A stretch of DNA of 64,000 nucleotides, taken from contig NZ_AUHS01000014.1 of NCBI RefSeq assembly GCF_000423305.1, positions 62,001 through 126,000 of the forward strand, read 5' to 3'. Made by a program: the position numbers and the translations under genes. Of the stretch, positions 19,400 to 29,013 are shown piece by piece. Under the pieces are notes generated by a model. It saw only the letters and a list, made by a program, of their open reading frames with translations. It had not been told where the DNA came from and made no database searches. The stretch's first letter is position 1. Every line of letters begins with the position of its first letter. Origin of the DNA: Legionella moravica DSM 19234 (GTDB lineage: Bacteria; Pseudomonadota; Gammaproteobacteria; Legionellales; Legionellaceae).

Positions 19400-20046
19400 A
19401 GCCGTCCCCCTTTAAGCATCACGATACGATGCTTCATTCTGGCTATCAAAGCCAAATCATGTGTTGCTATCAGAATGCTTACCCCAACCTGATTGAATTG
19501 TTCAAAAATAGACATGATTTCAGAAGACAATTTGGGATCCAGATTTCCTGTTGGCTCGTCAGCCAGTAGCAATGCCGGTTTATGGACTACTGCACGAGCA
19601 ATCCCCACGCGTTGTTGCTCTCCCCCGGAAAGATGCACCGGCAGCATTTTTTCTTTACTTAACAAACCGACCATATCCAGAGCTGCATGCACGCGCTTGG
19701 CAATCATAGGATAAGGTTCTCCCTGAATTTGCAACGGAAGGGCAACATTATCGAAGACAGTCCGATCATTGAGCAAATGAGGGGATTGAAAAGTAATTCC
19801 TAAATGACTTCTATGGGCAGCAACATCTCTTTTTTTAAGCTGATTTAACTTCAGGCCGTTCACGATTAACTGACCTGATGTTGGCCACTCCAATAAAGCA
19901 ATCAATTTAAGAAAAGTACTTTTGCCTGCTCCAGAATGCCCCGTAAGAAAGGCCATTTCGCCCTTTTGCATGGAAAAACTCACCTGACTTAATGCTTCGA
20001 AGCCGCCCGGATATCGTTTAGTAACTTGGTCAAATGTGATCATCAT
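19393..20046 (-). CDS. ftsE: Cell division ATP-binding protein FtsE
   Basis: ABC ATPase that couples ATP hydrolysis to FtsX. Walker A is GHSGAGKST, the signature is [13 protein letters not shown], Walker B is [12 protein letters not shown], and the H-loop is IATHD. I place the start at the ATGATG at 20046/20043 ([15 protein letters not shown]), matching the usual FtsE N-terminus. A longer in-frame opening to 20079 would lie inside ftsY. The start overlaps the 3' end of ftsY by 17 bases. Confidence 0.95.
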   Translation of the reverse strand: MMITFDQVTKRYPGGFEALSQVSFSMQKGEMAFLTGHSGAGKSTFLKLIALLEWPTSGQLIVNGLKLNQLKKRDVAAHRSHLGITFQSPHLLNDRTVFDNVALPLQIQGEPYPMIAKRVHAALDMVGLLSKEKMLPVHLSGGEQQRVGIARAVVHKPALLLADEPTGNLDPKLSSEIMSIFEQFNQVGVSILIATHDLALIARMKHRIVMLKGGRLC

Positions 20047-21100
20047 TGAATATTGCACCGACAAATTGCGCTGCATCAAAGGGCCTTAAATCTTCTATGC
20101 CCTCACCAACACCCAGATAACGAAATGGTATCCCTAAATCATTAGCTATGGCAAATAATATCCCGCCTTTGGCTGTTCCATCAAGCTTGGTCATGGTTAT
20201 CCCGGTTAGTTCTACCGCTTCATGAAACTGACGTGCCTGATTCAGGGCATTTTGCCCTATACTCGCGTCCAGAACCAACATGGTTTCATGAGGCGCATGG
20301 GGATCTATTTTCTGTAACACCCTTTTTACTTTCTTTAATTCTTCCATCAAATTATTTTGCGTATGTAAACGACCGGCTGTATCGGCAATTAACACGTCCA
20401 TTTTTCGAGCCTTGGCAGCCTGAAGAGCATCAAAAATTACCGAAGCACTATCTGCACCTGTATGCTGTGCTATTACAGGAATGTCATTTCGTTCCCCCCA
20501 GACATGTAATTGTTCCACTGCCGCAGCCCTGAAGGTATCGCCAGCAGCCAGCATCACTTTTTTGCCCTGTTTTTGAAATTGTTTTGCCAGTTTGCCAATA
20601 GTGGTTGTTTTACCCGCCCCATTAACCCCAACCATTAAGAGAACAAAAGGTGAATGATCGGGAGTTTCAAGAGATAGAGGTTGTTTTTCTTGCCCCAAAA
20701 TGTTCTGTAAATGCAGTTTCAAGGCCTCATAGACTGCATCCCCATCCGATAATTGTTTTCGCTCCAAACCATCGGTAATTTGTTTCAAAACGGCTTGAGT
20801 AGTATCTATTCCCAAATCCGCGCTGATGAGCAAGGTTTCCAATTCTTCCAATAAGTCATGGCTGATTTCTTTTTTTCCAAGCAACAGACGGCCAATACCA
20901 TCTCCCAGCTGATGCCGGGTTTTGCTTAAACCTCGTTTCAGGCGTGCAAATAATCCCTCTTTGGCCAGCGGTTTTTCAGTTTCCACTGCTTCAATTTCGG
21001 AGTCAGGCGACGTTTCCAAACGCTCTTCTGTTGGAATATTAGGCTGCTCAGAAGCCTCAATAGGCACTGAGTCTTGATTTCGTTTAAACCATTTAATCAT
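20030..21100 (-). CDS. ftsY: Signal recognition particle receptor FtsY
   Basis: SRP-family GTPase that docks ribosome-SRP complexes at the membrane. An acidic N-terminal A-domain (residues 1-55, rich in Glu/Pro) precedes the helical N domain and the GTPase domain, with GVNGAGKTTT (G1), DTAGR (G3) and TKLDG (G4). The ATG at 21100 (MIKWFKRNQ) gives 356 residues; an upstream TTG at 21112 is possible but less likely. It is divergent from the protease pair starting at 21163. Confidence 0.96.
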   Translation of the reverse strand: MIKWFKRNQDSVPIEASEQPNIPTEERLETSPDSEIEAVETEKPLAKEGLFARLKRGLSKTRHQLGDGIGRLLLGKKEISHDLLEELETLLISADLGIDTTQAVLKQITDGLERKQLSDGDAVYEALKLHLQNILGQEKQPLSLETPDHSPFVLLMVGVNGAGKTTTIGKLAKQFQKQGKKVMLAAGDTFRAAAVEQLHVWGERNDIPVIAQHTGADSASVIFDALQAAKARKMDVLIADTAGRLHTQNNLMEELKKVKRVLQKIDPHAPHETMLVLDASIGQNALNQARQFHEAVELTGITMTKLDGTAKGGILFAIANDLGIPFRYLGVGEGIEDLRPFDAAQFVGAIFNDDHI

Positions 21101-21162
21101 TTTAGTGTACAATTCCCGAGAAATATGAAATTCTATCAGTTTTTTTGCTTCGAGGTTAATTT

Positions 21163-22488
21163 ATGCGCAAAATACTTATCGCCCTGCTAATGGTACTATC
21201 TTGCCAGACCTTTAGCCAAGTTCAAGAGTATATCTTGAATAATGGATTAAAAGTATTGGTTAAGGAAGATCATCGCGCACCGATTGCTGTTTCCATGATC
21301 TGGTACAACGTTGGTTCGGCAGATGAGCCAGGCGAATTGACTGGTGTTTCCCATGCAATTGAACACATGATGTTCAAAGGGACTAAAAAATTTCCTCAGG
21401 GCGTGTTTTCCAAAACGATTGCGGCTCAAGGCGGACAGGAAAATGCCTTCACCAACAATGATTTCACGGCCTACTTCGAAAAAATCGATGCATCCCGATT
21501 AGCCACCAGCTTTGAACTGGAAGCGGACAGAATGAACAATTTACTCCTGGACGCCAATGAATTTGCCAAAGAAATCAAAGTGATTCAGGAAGAGCGTCGC
21601 CTGCGTACCGATGACAACCCGCAAGCCTTGGCTTTTGAGCGTTTTCTGGCAACTGCCCACCTATCAGCCCCCTACAACCACCCTGTTATTGGATGGATGA
21701 ACATATTGCAGCAGATGAGCGTCGAAGATCTGAAAAAATGGTATCAAGCTTATTATGCACCCAACAATGCCACCCTGGTGGTCGTTGGTGATGTAAACCC
21801 CGAGAAAGTGCATGCTCTTGCGGAACACTATTTTGGAGCCATTGCCAAAAAACCCGTTATCGAAAGAAAACCTCAGATTGAACCGCCTGCGTTGGGTAAG
21901 AAATCGATAATCATAGAAGCACCAGCTAAATTGCCTTTATTCATGATGGGCTTTACAGTTCCTAGCGTTAAAACAGCACAAAATGCTTGGGAGCCTTATG
22001 CATTAGAACTGATTGCAGGCATCCTGGACTCAGGAGAAAGTGCGAGATTTGCAAAAAACCTGATAAGAGGAAGCCGTGTAGCAACAGGTGCAGACGTCTA
22101 TTATAATCTGTACGCACGGTATCAGACCCAATTTATTATGTATGGCGCTCCCAGTCAGAATGCTCAAGTGGCGGATCTGAAAAAAGGGCTTCTTGCTGAG
22201 TTAAATTCGTTAAAGACTACCCTGGTGAGCGAAAAGGAACTGAAGCGGATTAAAAATCAAATTATTGCTCAAAAAACATTTGAAAAGGACTCCATTTTTG
22301 GCCAAGCCATGGAGTTGGGTATGTTAGAAACGGTGGGTATTGGCTGGAGAAATACCAACAATTATGCTGAAGCAATTGACAACATTACACCAGAACAAAT
22401 TCAGAAAACTGCTCAGCGGTATTTCCAGGAGCCGAATATGACTGAAGCAGAATTAAAGCCCACGAACAAAAATGAGGTAAAATCATGA
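21163..22488 (+). CDS. M16 family zinc metalloprotease (catalytic subunit)
   Basis: A 441-residue periplasmic pitrilysin-type protease. Residues 1-19 form a signal peptide. The inverted zinc motif HxxEH is HAIEH (His64, Glu67, His68), with the third ligand Glu in the SFELEADRMNNLLL segment about 75 residues on. The R/Y pair typical of the C-terminal half (VATGADVYYNLYARY) is also recognisable. The stop overlaps the start of the next gene (ATGA), and the two proteins most likely form a heterodimer. Confidence 0.93.
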   Translation: MRKILIALLMVLSCQTFSQVQEYILNNGLKVLVKEDHRAPIAVSMIWYNVGSADEPGELTGVSHAIEHMMFKGTKKFPQGVFSKTIAAQGGQENAFTNNDFTAYFEKIDASRLATSFELEADRMNNLLLDANEFAKEIKVIQEERRLRTDDNPQALAFERFLATAHLSAPYNHPVIGWMNILQQMSVEDLKKWYQAYYAPNNATLVVVGDVNPEKVHALAEHYFGAIAKKPVIERKPQIEPPALGKKSIIIEAPAKLPLFMMGFTVPSVKTAQNAWEPYALELIAGILDSGESARFAKNLIRGSRVATGADVYYNLYARYQTQFIMYGAPSQNAQVADLKKGLLAELNSLKTTLVSEKELKRIKNQIIAQKTFEKDSIFGQAMELGMLETVGIGWRNTNNYAEAIDNITPEQIQKTAQRYFQEPNMTEAELKPTNKNEVKS

Positions 22489-23789
22489 GAAAATTCAATG
22501 CATTCATTACAGCTCTGATTGTACTCTGTTCACAAAATGTCATTGCGAATACCTTTAAAACTGAAAAATGGCTTACCCCAAATGGGGTACAGGTTGTATT
22601 CTATCAAGCCATGGAAGTGCCCATGCTGGACATCAGCATGGCCTTTGCCGCTGGATCTGCCTATGATGGATCTCACTATGGACTCAGCGCACTAACTGCA
22701 CATCTGATGAATCAAGGCAATGGAGGTAAAGATGCGACAGTTATTGCCGAAGCTCTAGCGGATACAGGCGCACAGTTTGATGTTGAAATCAGCAGGGATA
22801 TGGCAGTTTTTAACTTGCGGACTCTGACCAGTAAAGACGCTATGCAACAATCAACCCAAGTATTTAACCAAATTATTAACCATCCTGATTTTCCGGCTCG
22901 CGCATTTGAAGATGAAAAACAGCAACAGCTAATGGCTATAGAACAGGTTGATGAATCTCCGGATGATGTTGCAAGCATTAACTTCTTTAAAACGCTCTAT
23001 CAAGAGCATCCATACGCTCATCCAGTTAATGGTACCATACCTACTTTGAGCGGCATTACCCAAAAACAGGTTGTCGAATTCTACAAAAACTATTATGTAG
23101 CCAATAATGCAGTTCTTGTTATGGTCGGGGCACTGGATAAGAAACAGGCTCATCAATTAGCAGATCTCTTAACCAAAGAGCTGCCTAAAGGAAAATCAGC
23201 AGCGGCCATTCCAAAAGCCAATCAGTTAAATAATGCAGAACAAATCAATATTCCTTTCCCCTCCTCACAAACTGTAGTCCGATTAGGTCAGATTGGAATT
23301 GATCACCACAACCCTAACTATTTCCCTCTTATCGTAGGCAATTATATTCTGGGAGGCGGCGCCCTCGTGTCACGATTGGGAGTTGAAGTAAGAGAAAAGC
23401 GAGGATTAACTTATGGCGTGGACAGTCAATTTGTACCCATGCCCGGTGAAGGCCCCTTTATCATCAGTTTATCAACCAAGAACGATCAAGCAACCAATGC
23501 TTTGGATATTACTCATCACACCTTGAATCGTTTTATCTCCAATGGACCAAGTAAAGAAGAACTGGATTCCGCAAAAAAATACTTAACCGGCAGCTTTCCA
23601 CTGTCATTATCCAGTAACCGAAATATAGCAGGATTGTTACTGCGTATGGCCTTTTACCACTTGCCGGAAAATTATTTAGAGACATACGTTCAACGAATTA
23701 ATGCCGTTACTCATGATGAAATCAGGCAAGCATTCAAAGAACAAGTCAATCCTGACAAATTATTACTCGTAACAGTAGGACAATCTTGA
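22485..23789 (+). CDS. M16-like protein lacking the zinc motif (partner subunit)
   Basis: A 434-residue homologue of the preceding protease, with a signal peptide (about 1-21). The position of HxxEH is replaced (GLSALTAHLMNQG), so it cannot bind zinc, but the C-terminal substrate-binding signature is strong (EVREKRGLTYGVDSQF). Pairing of an active with an inactive M16 subunit is known in other bacteria and in mitochondrial processing peptidase. It starts inside the stop of the upstream gene and its own TGA overlaps the TTG start of rsmD. Confidence 0.92.
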   Translation: MRKFNAFITALIVLCSQNVIANTFKTEKWLTPNGVQVVFYQAMEVPMLDISMAFAAGSAYDGSHYGLSALTAHLMNQGNGGKDATVIAEALADTGAQFDVEISRDMAVFNLRTLTSKDAMQQSTQVFNQIINHPDFPARAFEDEKQQQLMAIEQVDESPDDVASINFFKTLYQEHPYAHPVNGTIPTLSGITQKQVVEFYKNYYVANNAVLVMVGALDKKQAHQLADLLTKELPKGKSAAAIPKANQLNNAEQINIPFPSSQTVVRLGQIGIDHHNPNYFPLIVGNYILGGGALVSRLGVEVREKRGLTYGVDSQFVPMPGEGPFIISLSTKNDQATNALDITHHTLNRFISNGPSKEELDSAKKYLTGSFPLSLSSNRNIAGLLLRMAFYHLPENYLETYVQRINAVTHDEIRQAFKEQVNPDKLLLVTVGQS

Positions 23790-24331
23790 AACACAGCATT
23801 CGTATTATAGGCGGCCAGTTCAGAGGCAAAAAAATCCAGTTCCCCGATGTAGAGGGTTTAAGACCCACTCCGGATCGGGTTCGGGAAACGCTTTTCAACT
23901 GGTTAATGATGGATATCAAGGAAGCTCGCTGCCTGGATTCATTTGCAGGTAGCGGCGCTCTGGGCCTGGAAGCCTTTTCACGAGGCGCATCAGAAGTGGT
24001 CTTTATTGAGCAGTCTCCAATCGCTCATGCCAGTCTGCGCCAGATTATTGCTCACTTTAAACATCCGGCTTTAAAGCTGGTCAAAGCAGATACCTTGTCT
24101 TATTTGCAGCACTGTACTCAACAATTCGATATTATTTTTTTAGATCCTCCTTTTGCAAAAAACTACATACCGCAATGCATTCAGATCATCAATCAAAAGC
24201 AGCTCCTGCCGCAAGGAGGTCTTGTTTATATTGAATCACCAACAGCGATTGAGCTGGATGAACAACACTGGCAACAATTAAAATTAAAACAAGCGGGACA
24301 AGTCCTGTTTGGTTTATTTAAAAAACTCTAA
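23786..24331 (+). CDS. rsmD: 16S rRNA (guanine966-N2)-methyltransferase
   Basis: Methylates G966 of 16S rRNA. The family N-terminus IRIIGGQFRGKKIQF, SAM motif DSFAGSGALGLEAFSRGA and catalytic motif IFLDPPF are present in 181 residues. The start is a TTG at 23786 embedded in the stop of the protease partner gene (TTGA), which implies translational coupling. The gene ends 74 bases before dotD. Confidence 0.93.
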   Translation: MKHSIRIIGGQFRGKKIQFPDVEGLRPTPDRVRETLFNWLMMDIKEARCLDSFAGSGALGLEAFSRGASEVVFIEQSPIAHASLRQIIAHFKHPALKLVKADTLSYLQHCTQQFDIIFLDPPFAKNYIPQCIQIINQKQLLPQGGLVYIESPTAIELDEQHWQQLKLKQAGQVLFGLFKKL

Positions 24332-24342
24332 ACAACAATATC

Positions 24343-24371
24343 TTGACAAGGAGCCGTGCTCCTGTTTCAAT
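24343..24371 (+). promoter_or_regulatory. Putative dotDCB promoter with dyad in the spacer
   Basis: TTGACA (24343-24348) is followed after exactly 17 bases by TTCAAT (24366-24371). The spacer carries an inverted repeat AGGAGC-CGT-GCTCCT (24349-24363). The dyad could be an operator or a weak rsmD terminator stem; there is no T-run behind it. Confidence 0.4.
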
Positions 24372-24405
24372 CAAACTAATACTCCTAGATATAAAAGAAC
24401 ATTGA

Positions 24406-24888
24406 ATGAGCAATAAGATTGTCATGATGTTTATTGTTTCAGCCATGCTGGTCGGCTGTGCTGGTACATTGAGAAAACCACCCGTTAATAATCCCAGTGA
24501 CGATGCTACTATTAAATTGGCAGAAGCCGCTGTGTCCGTAAGTGACTCAATGCTTGAAATGGCTCGAATTGAAAAAGTGATTACGCCGCCAAGTAAAGAC
24601 AATACGCTGACAATACCCAATGCCTATAACATGCAAGCAAGAGCCAGTGTTGACTGGTCAGGCCCAATAGAAGAACTCACTGCCCGAGTAGCCAAGGCAG
24701 CTCATTTTAAATTACGTGTTCTGGGACAAGTACCAGCGGTGCCCGTTTTAATAAGTCTAAGCTTAAAAGACGTAAGCTTGGCAGAATTACTCCGTAATAT
24801 TGACTACCAGGCAGGTAAAAAAGCCAATATTCATGTATACCCTAACAGTCAGGTTGTTGAATTGCGCTATGCCAAAATTTATTCCTAG
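24406..24888 (+). CDS. dotD: Dot/Icm type IVB secretion lipoprotein DotD
   Basis: Outer-membrane lipoprotein of the type IVB secretion core complex. The signal peptide ends in the lipobox MLVGC (Cys18). The globular C-terminal part (about 85-160: FKLRVLGQVPAVPVLISL, then SLAELLRNIDYQAG) matches the DotD secretin-N-like domain. The 160 residues agree with the roughly 163 of L. pneumophila DotD. It is followed by dotC with a 20-base overlap, and dotB completes the operon. Confidence 0.95.
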   Translation: MSNKIVMMFIVSAMLVGCAGTLRKPPVNNPSDDATIKLAEAAVSVSDSMLEMARIEKVITPPSKDNTLTIPNAYNMQARASVDWSGPIEELTARVAKAAHFKLRVLGQVPAVPVLISLSLKDVSLAELLRNIDYQAGKKANIHVYPNSQVVELRYAKIYS

Positions 24889-25783
24889 TTTAACCATTGT
24901 ACTGTCAGCCTTGCTGATTGCCTGTACGTCTTCCCGAGGAAATCTGGGAGATACAGGCTCATTGGCAGGTATTCAATCCATGGCTAATTCCAAGTACACC
25001 CGCGTTCAATCCAAGAAAAAGATGAGCAAGATTCGGGAAATGGCGCTGAAAGATATTGCGCTCAGTCTAGGCGCACAGGCAGGATTAGCATGGCGCGCAA
25101 AAATCATTGACCAGGATTTAACCAAACAGGCGAGAAACCTGGACACCATTTACGATTTTAACTCTCTTGTTCTTGAGCATAATATATTACCCCCTGTATT
25201 ACTTGAAGGCAGAAACACGCTGAATCTGGCGGATGCTCAGAGCATACGCGTTTCCGACCGCACCTATAAAGTAGCCAAACAAGCCCACTTTATCACTACG
25301 CCGCCTACCTGGCGTCAGTATTTGTGGATGGATTATGTAAAACCCGAAGCGCCTAATTCCACACTACTGCCTAAAACCAAAGCTGAAAAAGAATTATGGT
25401 GCATTTATACCGCAAAAGGATGGAAAAATGGCATAGAGCAAGCCAATACCATTCTTGAAGAAAACATAGCGCGAATTAAGGAAGATTTTGGTGGAATGAT
25501 TCTCTACCGGAAACTATTAGCCATGAATATGGTATCTCCACCCTACGTCTCTCATACTGATCTGGGCGTCACCGGAGATGGTTCTGAAATCCACATAGAT
25601 GACAGAGTCCTGAGAATTACTGCCTTGCCAGCACTCAATGTGAACAGCAATGAGTGGAAAGCGGCCGTTGCCAAAGACGAAAATGCACTGGAACAGTTTA
25701 AAAATATGGAAAAAATTGCGAATCAGTCTAAAATTATCATAACGAATAAATCCTGGCAGCCCACCATTGCTCCAGTAAATTAA
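24869..25783 (+). CDS. dotC: Dot/Icm type IVB secretion lipoprotein DotC
   Basis: Second outer-membrane lipoprotein of the core; with DotD it targets DotH to the outer membrane in L. pneumophila. I start at the ATG at 24869 (MPKFIPSLTIVLSALLIAC), giving a lipobox at Cys19 and 304 residues, essentially the known DotC length. A longer TTG-initiated frame from 24800 would put the signal peptide in the interior. dotB begins 9 bases downstream. Confidence 0.95.
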   Translation: MPKFIPSLTIVLSALLIACTSSRGNLGDTGSLAGIQSMANSKYTRVQSKKKMSKIREMALKDIALSLGAQAGLAWRAKIIDQDLTKQARNLDTIYDFNSLVLEHNILPPVLLEGRNTLNLADAQSIRVSDRTYKVAKQAHFITTPPTWRQYLWMDYVKPEAPNSTLLPKTKAEKELWCIYTAKGWKNGIEQANTILEENIARIKEDFGGMILYRKLLAMNMVSPPYVSHTDLGVTGDGSEIHIDDRVLRITALPALNVNSNEWKAAVAKDENALEQFKNMEKIANQSKIIITNKSWQPTIAPVN

Positions 25784-25792
25784 CGATGAATT

Positions 25793-26920
25793 ATGACTAA
25801 TATTAACTTAATGCCTGATGAGCCCACACGGTTTACTCCAGTATTCATGGATAGAATGCTGGAGCATGCAGAAAGTTTAAATGCGTCGGATATTACCATA
25901 CAGACTGGTGAGCCTATCTACGCTGAAGTCTACGGAAAATTACTGAAGATTACGAATCGGCGCTTATCCAATACGGAGTTAGGCGATTTAATCAATGCCA
26001 TTTATGGCCCCAATGCCACCACACAACTTTTATCAGGTAAAGACATTGATACTCACTACGAGTTTCGCCCAAATCGTGGAGTTCGTTATCGTTACAGGGT
26101 CAATGGTACAGCCTGTCTGGTTGAGGGACATGATGCCATTCAATTGACCTTAAGAACTATTCCAACCACTCCTCCTCATCTGAGCAGTATGAATCTTCCA
26201 GATAACATACTGGAAGCCATAGCGCCTCAGGAAGGCATTGTATTCATTACAGGAGCAACGGGTTCTGGAAAATCAACTCTTCTGGCATCAATCATCCGCG
26301 AGTTAATTGAAACAGCCGACTCCAACCGAAAAGTGTTAACTTATGAGTCACCCATAGAATTCGTTTACGATGAAATTGAAACCATATCATCTGTGGTCAG
26401 CCAATCTGAAATTCCCCGACATCTGCCCAGCTTTGCGGATGGAGTTCGAAATGCCTTAAGAAGAAAACCGCGTTTGATTATGGTGGGTGAGTGTCGTGAT
26501 GCCGAAACAATAAGCGCCGCTCTGGAAGCTGCACTTACAGGGCATCCGGTCTACACCACACTGCATACCTCAGGTGTTGCAGAAACCATGCGTCGTTTGG
26601 TTACCTCATTTTCTGGGGAAGAACGCTTGGGGAGAACCATTGATATTCTGGAAACCATCCGGCTGTGTATCTGGCAAAAGCTGGTTCCTACAGTTGATGA
26701 AAAAAGGGTTGCATTAAGAGAGTATCTGGTTTTTGACGAAGAAGTCAGGGACATTCTGCTTGAGGGCGATCCGAACGATGTCACTTCTGCTACTCGAAAA
26801 TTGGTACGCCAAAAAGGCCAATTAATGACCTGGGACGCAAAAGCAAAATTTGAGCAAGGTATTATCAGTGAACGTGTATACAAGCTGATTATTGCCGGGG
26901 CCAAAGAGTATCAGCAATAA
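25793..26920 (+). CDS. dotB: Dot/Icm secretion ATPase DotB
   Basis: Hexameric cytoplasmic ATPase of the VirB11/PilT class that energises type IVB secretion. Walker A is GATGSGKST (residues 154-162), the Asp box/Walker B is LIMVGECRDAETI and the His box is TGHPVYTTLHT. The 375 residues match the family (377 in L. pneumophila). It is the last gene of dotDCB; the next gene on this strand starts 283 bases away, with no obvious terminator between. Confidence 0.96.
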   Translation: MTNINLMPDEPTRFTPVFMDRMLEHAESLNASDITIQTGEPIYAEVYGKLLKITNRRLSNTELGDLINAIYGPNATTQLLSGKDIDTHYEFRPNRGVRYRYRVNGTACLVEGHDAIQLTLRTIPTTPPHLSSMNLPDNILEAIAPQEGIVFITGATGSGKSTLLASIIRELIETADSNRKVLTYESPIEFVYDEIETISSVVSQSEIPRHLPSFADGVRNALRRKPRLIMVGECRDAETISAALEAALTGHPVYTTLHTSGVAETMRRLVTSFSGEERLGRTIDILETIRLCIWQKLVPTVDEKRVALREYLVFDEEVRDILLEGDPNDVTSATRKLVRQKGQLMTWDAKAKFEQGIISERVYKLIIAGAKEYQQ

Positions 26921-27203
26921 AAGAAAGCGTTCAATCATTCTTATCATATTTCGTTAAACCCTATCCGTCTTGATAACTTCTGATCCATTTCCTCACACCT
27001 GGCTAATCGATAACCCCCTCCTGGAGCTCTATTATTCTCGCTGATTTCCCAGCCAAATCGCTGTTTATTTTAAAAAAGGCTGGTACTATTCGTTGTTTTA
27101 TTGAGGAAGTCCAGGACCGTAACAATAAGCTGAAAGGAATACTAAACGTCCTGCATTGAGACCAATAACTGCCTGCTCTATATTTTCAAGGATAAGATAT
27201 ATC

Positions 27204-28907
27204 ATGTACTATAATAAGAAGCTGAAACAATTAATCAGTGCTCTGACTTTGTTGTGTTGCACTGTACTTTTAACAACTCTTAACGCCACCAATACCCACT
27301 CCGCCACTAATTCACCTTTAATCGAAATAAAAATATTGGGAATTAATGATTTTCATGGCCAAATCAGTACAGGAAGAATGGTTAAAAATGAGCCCGTTGG
27401 TGGAGCTGCCGTGCTCGCAGCATACATTAAGCAGGCCCAATCAGGAATGGAAGATCGAACCATAATCACCATCATGGGCGATCAGGTAGGAGCATCCCCT
27501 CCTTCTTCAGGGATACTTCATGATGAGCCCACCATTCTGTTTACTAATAGTTTGGGCAATAGACACTGCAGTACCGAAGCGCGCATGAACCCCCTATGCA
27601 ATATAGTTGCCACGGTGGGTAATCATGAATTCGATAAAGGCCAAAAAGCGATGTTCGACCTTATTTATGGCACAGAAAATCCGCCAACAGACCACTGGAT
27701 TTCTTTGCCAACTTATCCCGGTGCAGCCTATCCGTATATATCTGCCAACATTGTTGACGATCAAACCGAAAAACCTCTTTTCCCTCCCTATGTCATTAAA
27801 CTTATTGATGGTGTTCCGGTAGCCTTTATAGGGGCTGTATTAAAAAATGCAGCGGGTTCAATGTTCCCTGATAATGCCAAAGGAGTTAAATTTCTGGATG
27901 AAGCCCCAACCATAAACCGGTATATTCCCGAAATGAAAGCCCTAGGAGCTAAAGTCATTATTGTGCTCATTCATGAAGGAGGCAATCAGGCTCCCTACGA
28001 AGGAGATACCAGAAGCAATTCTCAAGTTGATGGTGAAATTAATAAAGTGATCGATCAATTAGATGATGACGTGGATGTGGTGATGGCCGGTCATACCCAT
28101 CAATTTCTTAATGCCTATATTCCCAATCATAATGGAGTTAATATTCTGGTTACCCAGGCTTACAGTTACAGCGCCGCGATAGCGGAAGTCAGCTTGAAAA
28201 TAGATGCTACGAGTCATAAAGTAAAACAAAAATCGGCTCGAATTATCACTACCTATGCCAACCGCGGTCCTGGAACACAGCCAGATGAAAAAGCACTACA
28301 GTTGGTTAAATTAGCTGAAGACACAATAGAACCCATAATCAACAGTTATATCGGAACAGCTGAAAACTCATTATTAAGAAAACAAAACGATGAGGGTGAA
28401 TCCAACCTGGGCAATCTGATAGCCGATGCCTTTAAAAATGAAATGAATGCGGATATAGGACTGACCAATCCAAGCAGCATGCGTGATGACATAAAATCGG
28501 GTCTAGTTAATTGGGGGCATATATACGCTGTTCTTCCTTTCGGAAACAAGATTGTCAATGTTACCTTAACAGGGCAAGATCTTTATGATCTATTGGAGCA
28601 ACAATGGATAGGCCCTTATGACAACATGCTGCAAATTTCCGGTCTAACTTATAGTTATGACCCGAAAAAACAATTAGGTCATCGAATTATTACCCTGTTC
28701 CATCAAAACAAACCACTGATTAAGAATAAAACGTACACCATCGCCACCAATAATTTCCTGGCTACTGGCGGTGGAGTATTTTCAGTGATGAAGCGAGGAA
28801 CAATAATCAAAGTCGGCGATAGCGATCAAGATACTGTCATGAACTACATTAAAAAAGTACCGCAACCCTTTACTTCATCTATAGAAGGCAGAATACAAAG
28901 AGTCTAG
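27204..28907 (+). CDS. Secreted 5'-nucleotidase/UshA-family metallophosphatase
   Basis: A 567-residue exported hydrolase. After a signal peptide (about 1-34) comes a two-metal phosphoesterase domain with LGINDFHGQI, GDQVGASP, VGNHEFDKG, LIHEGG and MAGHTHQF. A C-terminal 5'-nucleotidase domain follows (SNLGNLIADAFKNE, PFGNKI, LATGGGVF), binding the nucleoside. I start at the ATG at 27204, with AAGGA upstream; an earlier TTG at 27156 would bury the signal peptide. It probably removes phosphate from nucleotides in the periplasm or outside the cell. Confidence 0.93.
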   Translation: MYYNKKLKQLISALTLLCCTVLLTTLNATNTHSATNSPLIEIKILGINDFHGQISTGRMVKNEPVGGAAVLAAYIKQAQSGMEDRTIITIMGDQVGASPPSSGILHDEPTILFTNSLGNRHCSTEARMNPLCNIVATVGNHEFDKGQKAMFDLIYGTENPPTDHWISLPTYPGAAYPYISANIVDDQTEKPLFPPYVIKLIDGVPVAFIGAVLKNAAGSMFPDNAKGVKFLDEAPTINRYIPEMKALGAKVIIVLIHEGGNQAPYEGDTRSNSQVDGEINKVIDQLDDDVDVVMAGHTHQFLNAYIPNHNGVNILVTQAYSYSAAIAEVSLKIDATSHKVKQKSARIITTYANRGPGTQPDEKALQLVKLAEDTIEPIINSYIGTAENSLLRKQNDEGESNLGNLIADAFKNEMNADIGLTNPSSMRDDIKSGLVNWGHIYAVLPFGNKIVNVTLTGQDLYDLLEQQWIGPYDNMLQISGLTYSYDPKKQLGHRIITLFHQNKPLIKNKTYTIATNNFLATGGGVFSVMKRGTIIKVGDSDQDTVMNYIKKVPQPFTSSIEGRIQRV

Positions 28908-28909
28908 AA

Positions 28910-28964
28910 TCTGTTGACAGGTCAACTGTCGCCTACGTGACGCGGCAGGTGACCTATCAACAGA
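28910..28964. repeat. Imperfect inverted repeat of the TGTTGACA type
   Basis: The 23-base arms (28910-28932 and 28942-28964) begin TCTGTTGACAGGTCA and match with three differences around a 9-base loop. It starts two bases after the nucleotidase stop and may work as a transcript end, though no T-run follows. It shares its outer sequence with the repeats at 9356 and 55641. Confidence 0.75.
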
Positions 28965-29013
28965 CTCAAATAGTTATGATAAGATATTGATACATAATAA
29001 CAATTAATCTTGA

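Noticed and set aside
27103-27150. GAGGAAGTCC segment resembling the start of RNase P RNA
   Set aside because: Only this short string matches; the conserved helices do not follow, and the gap is too short.
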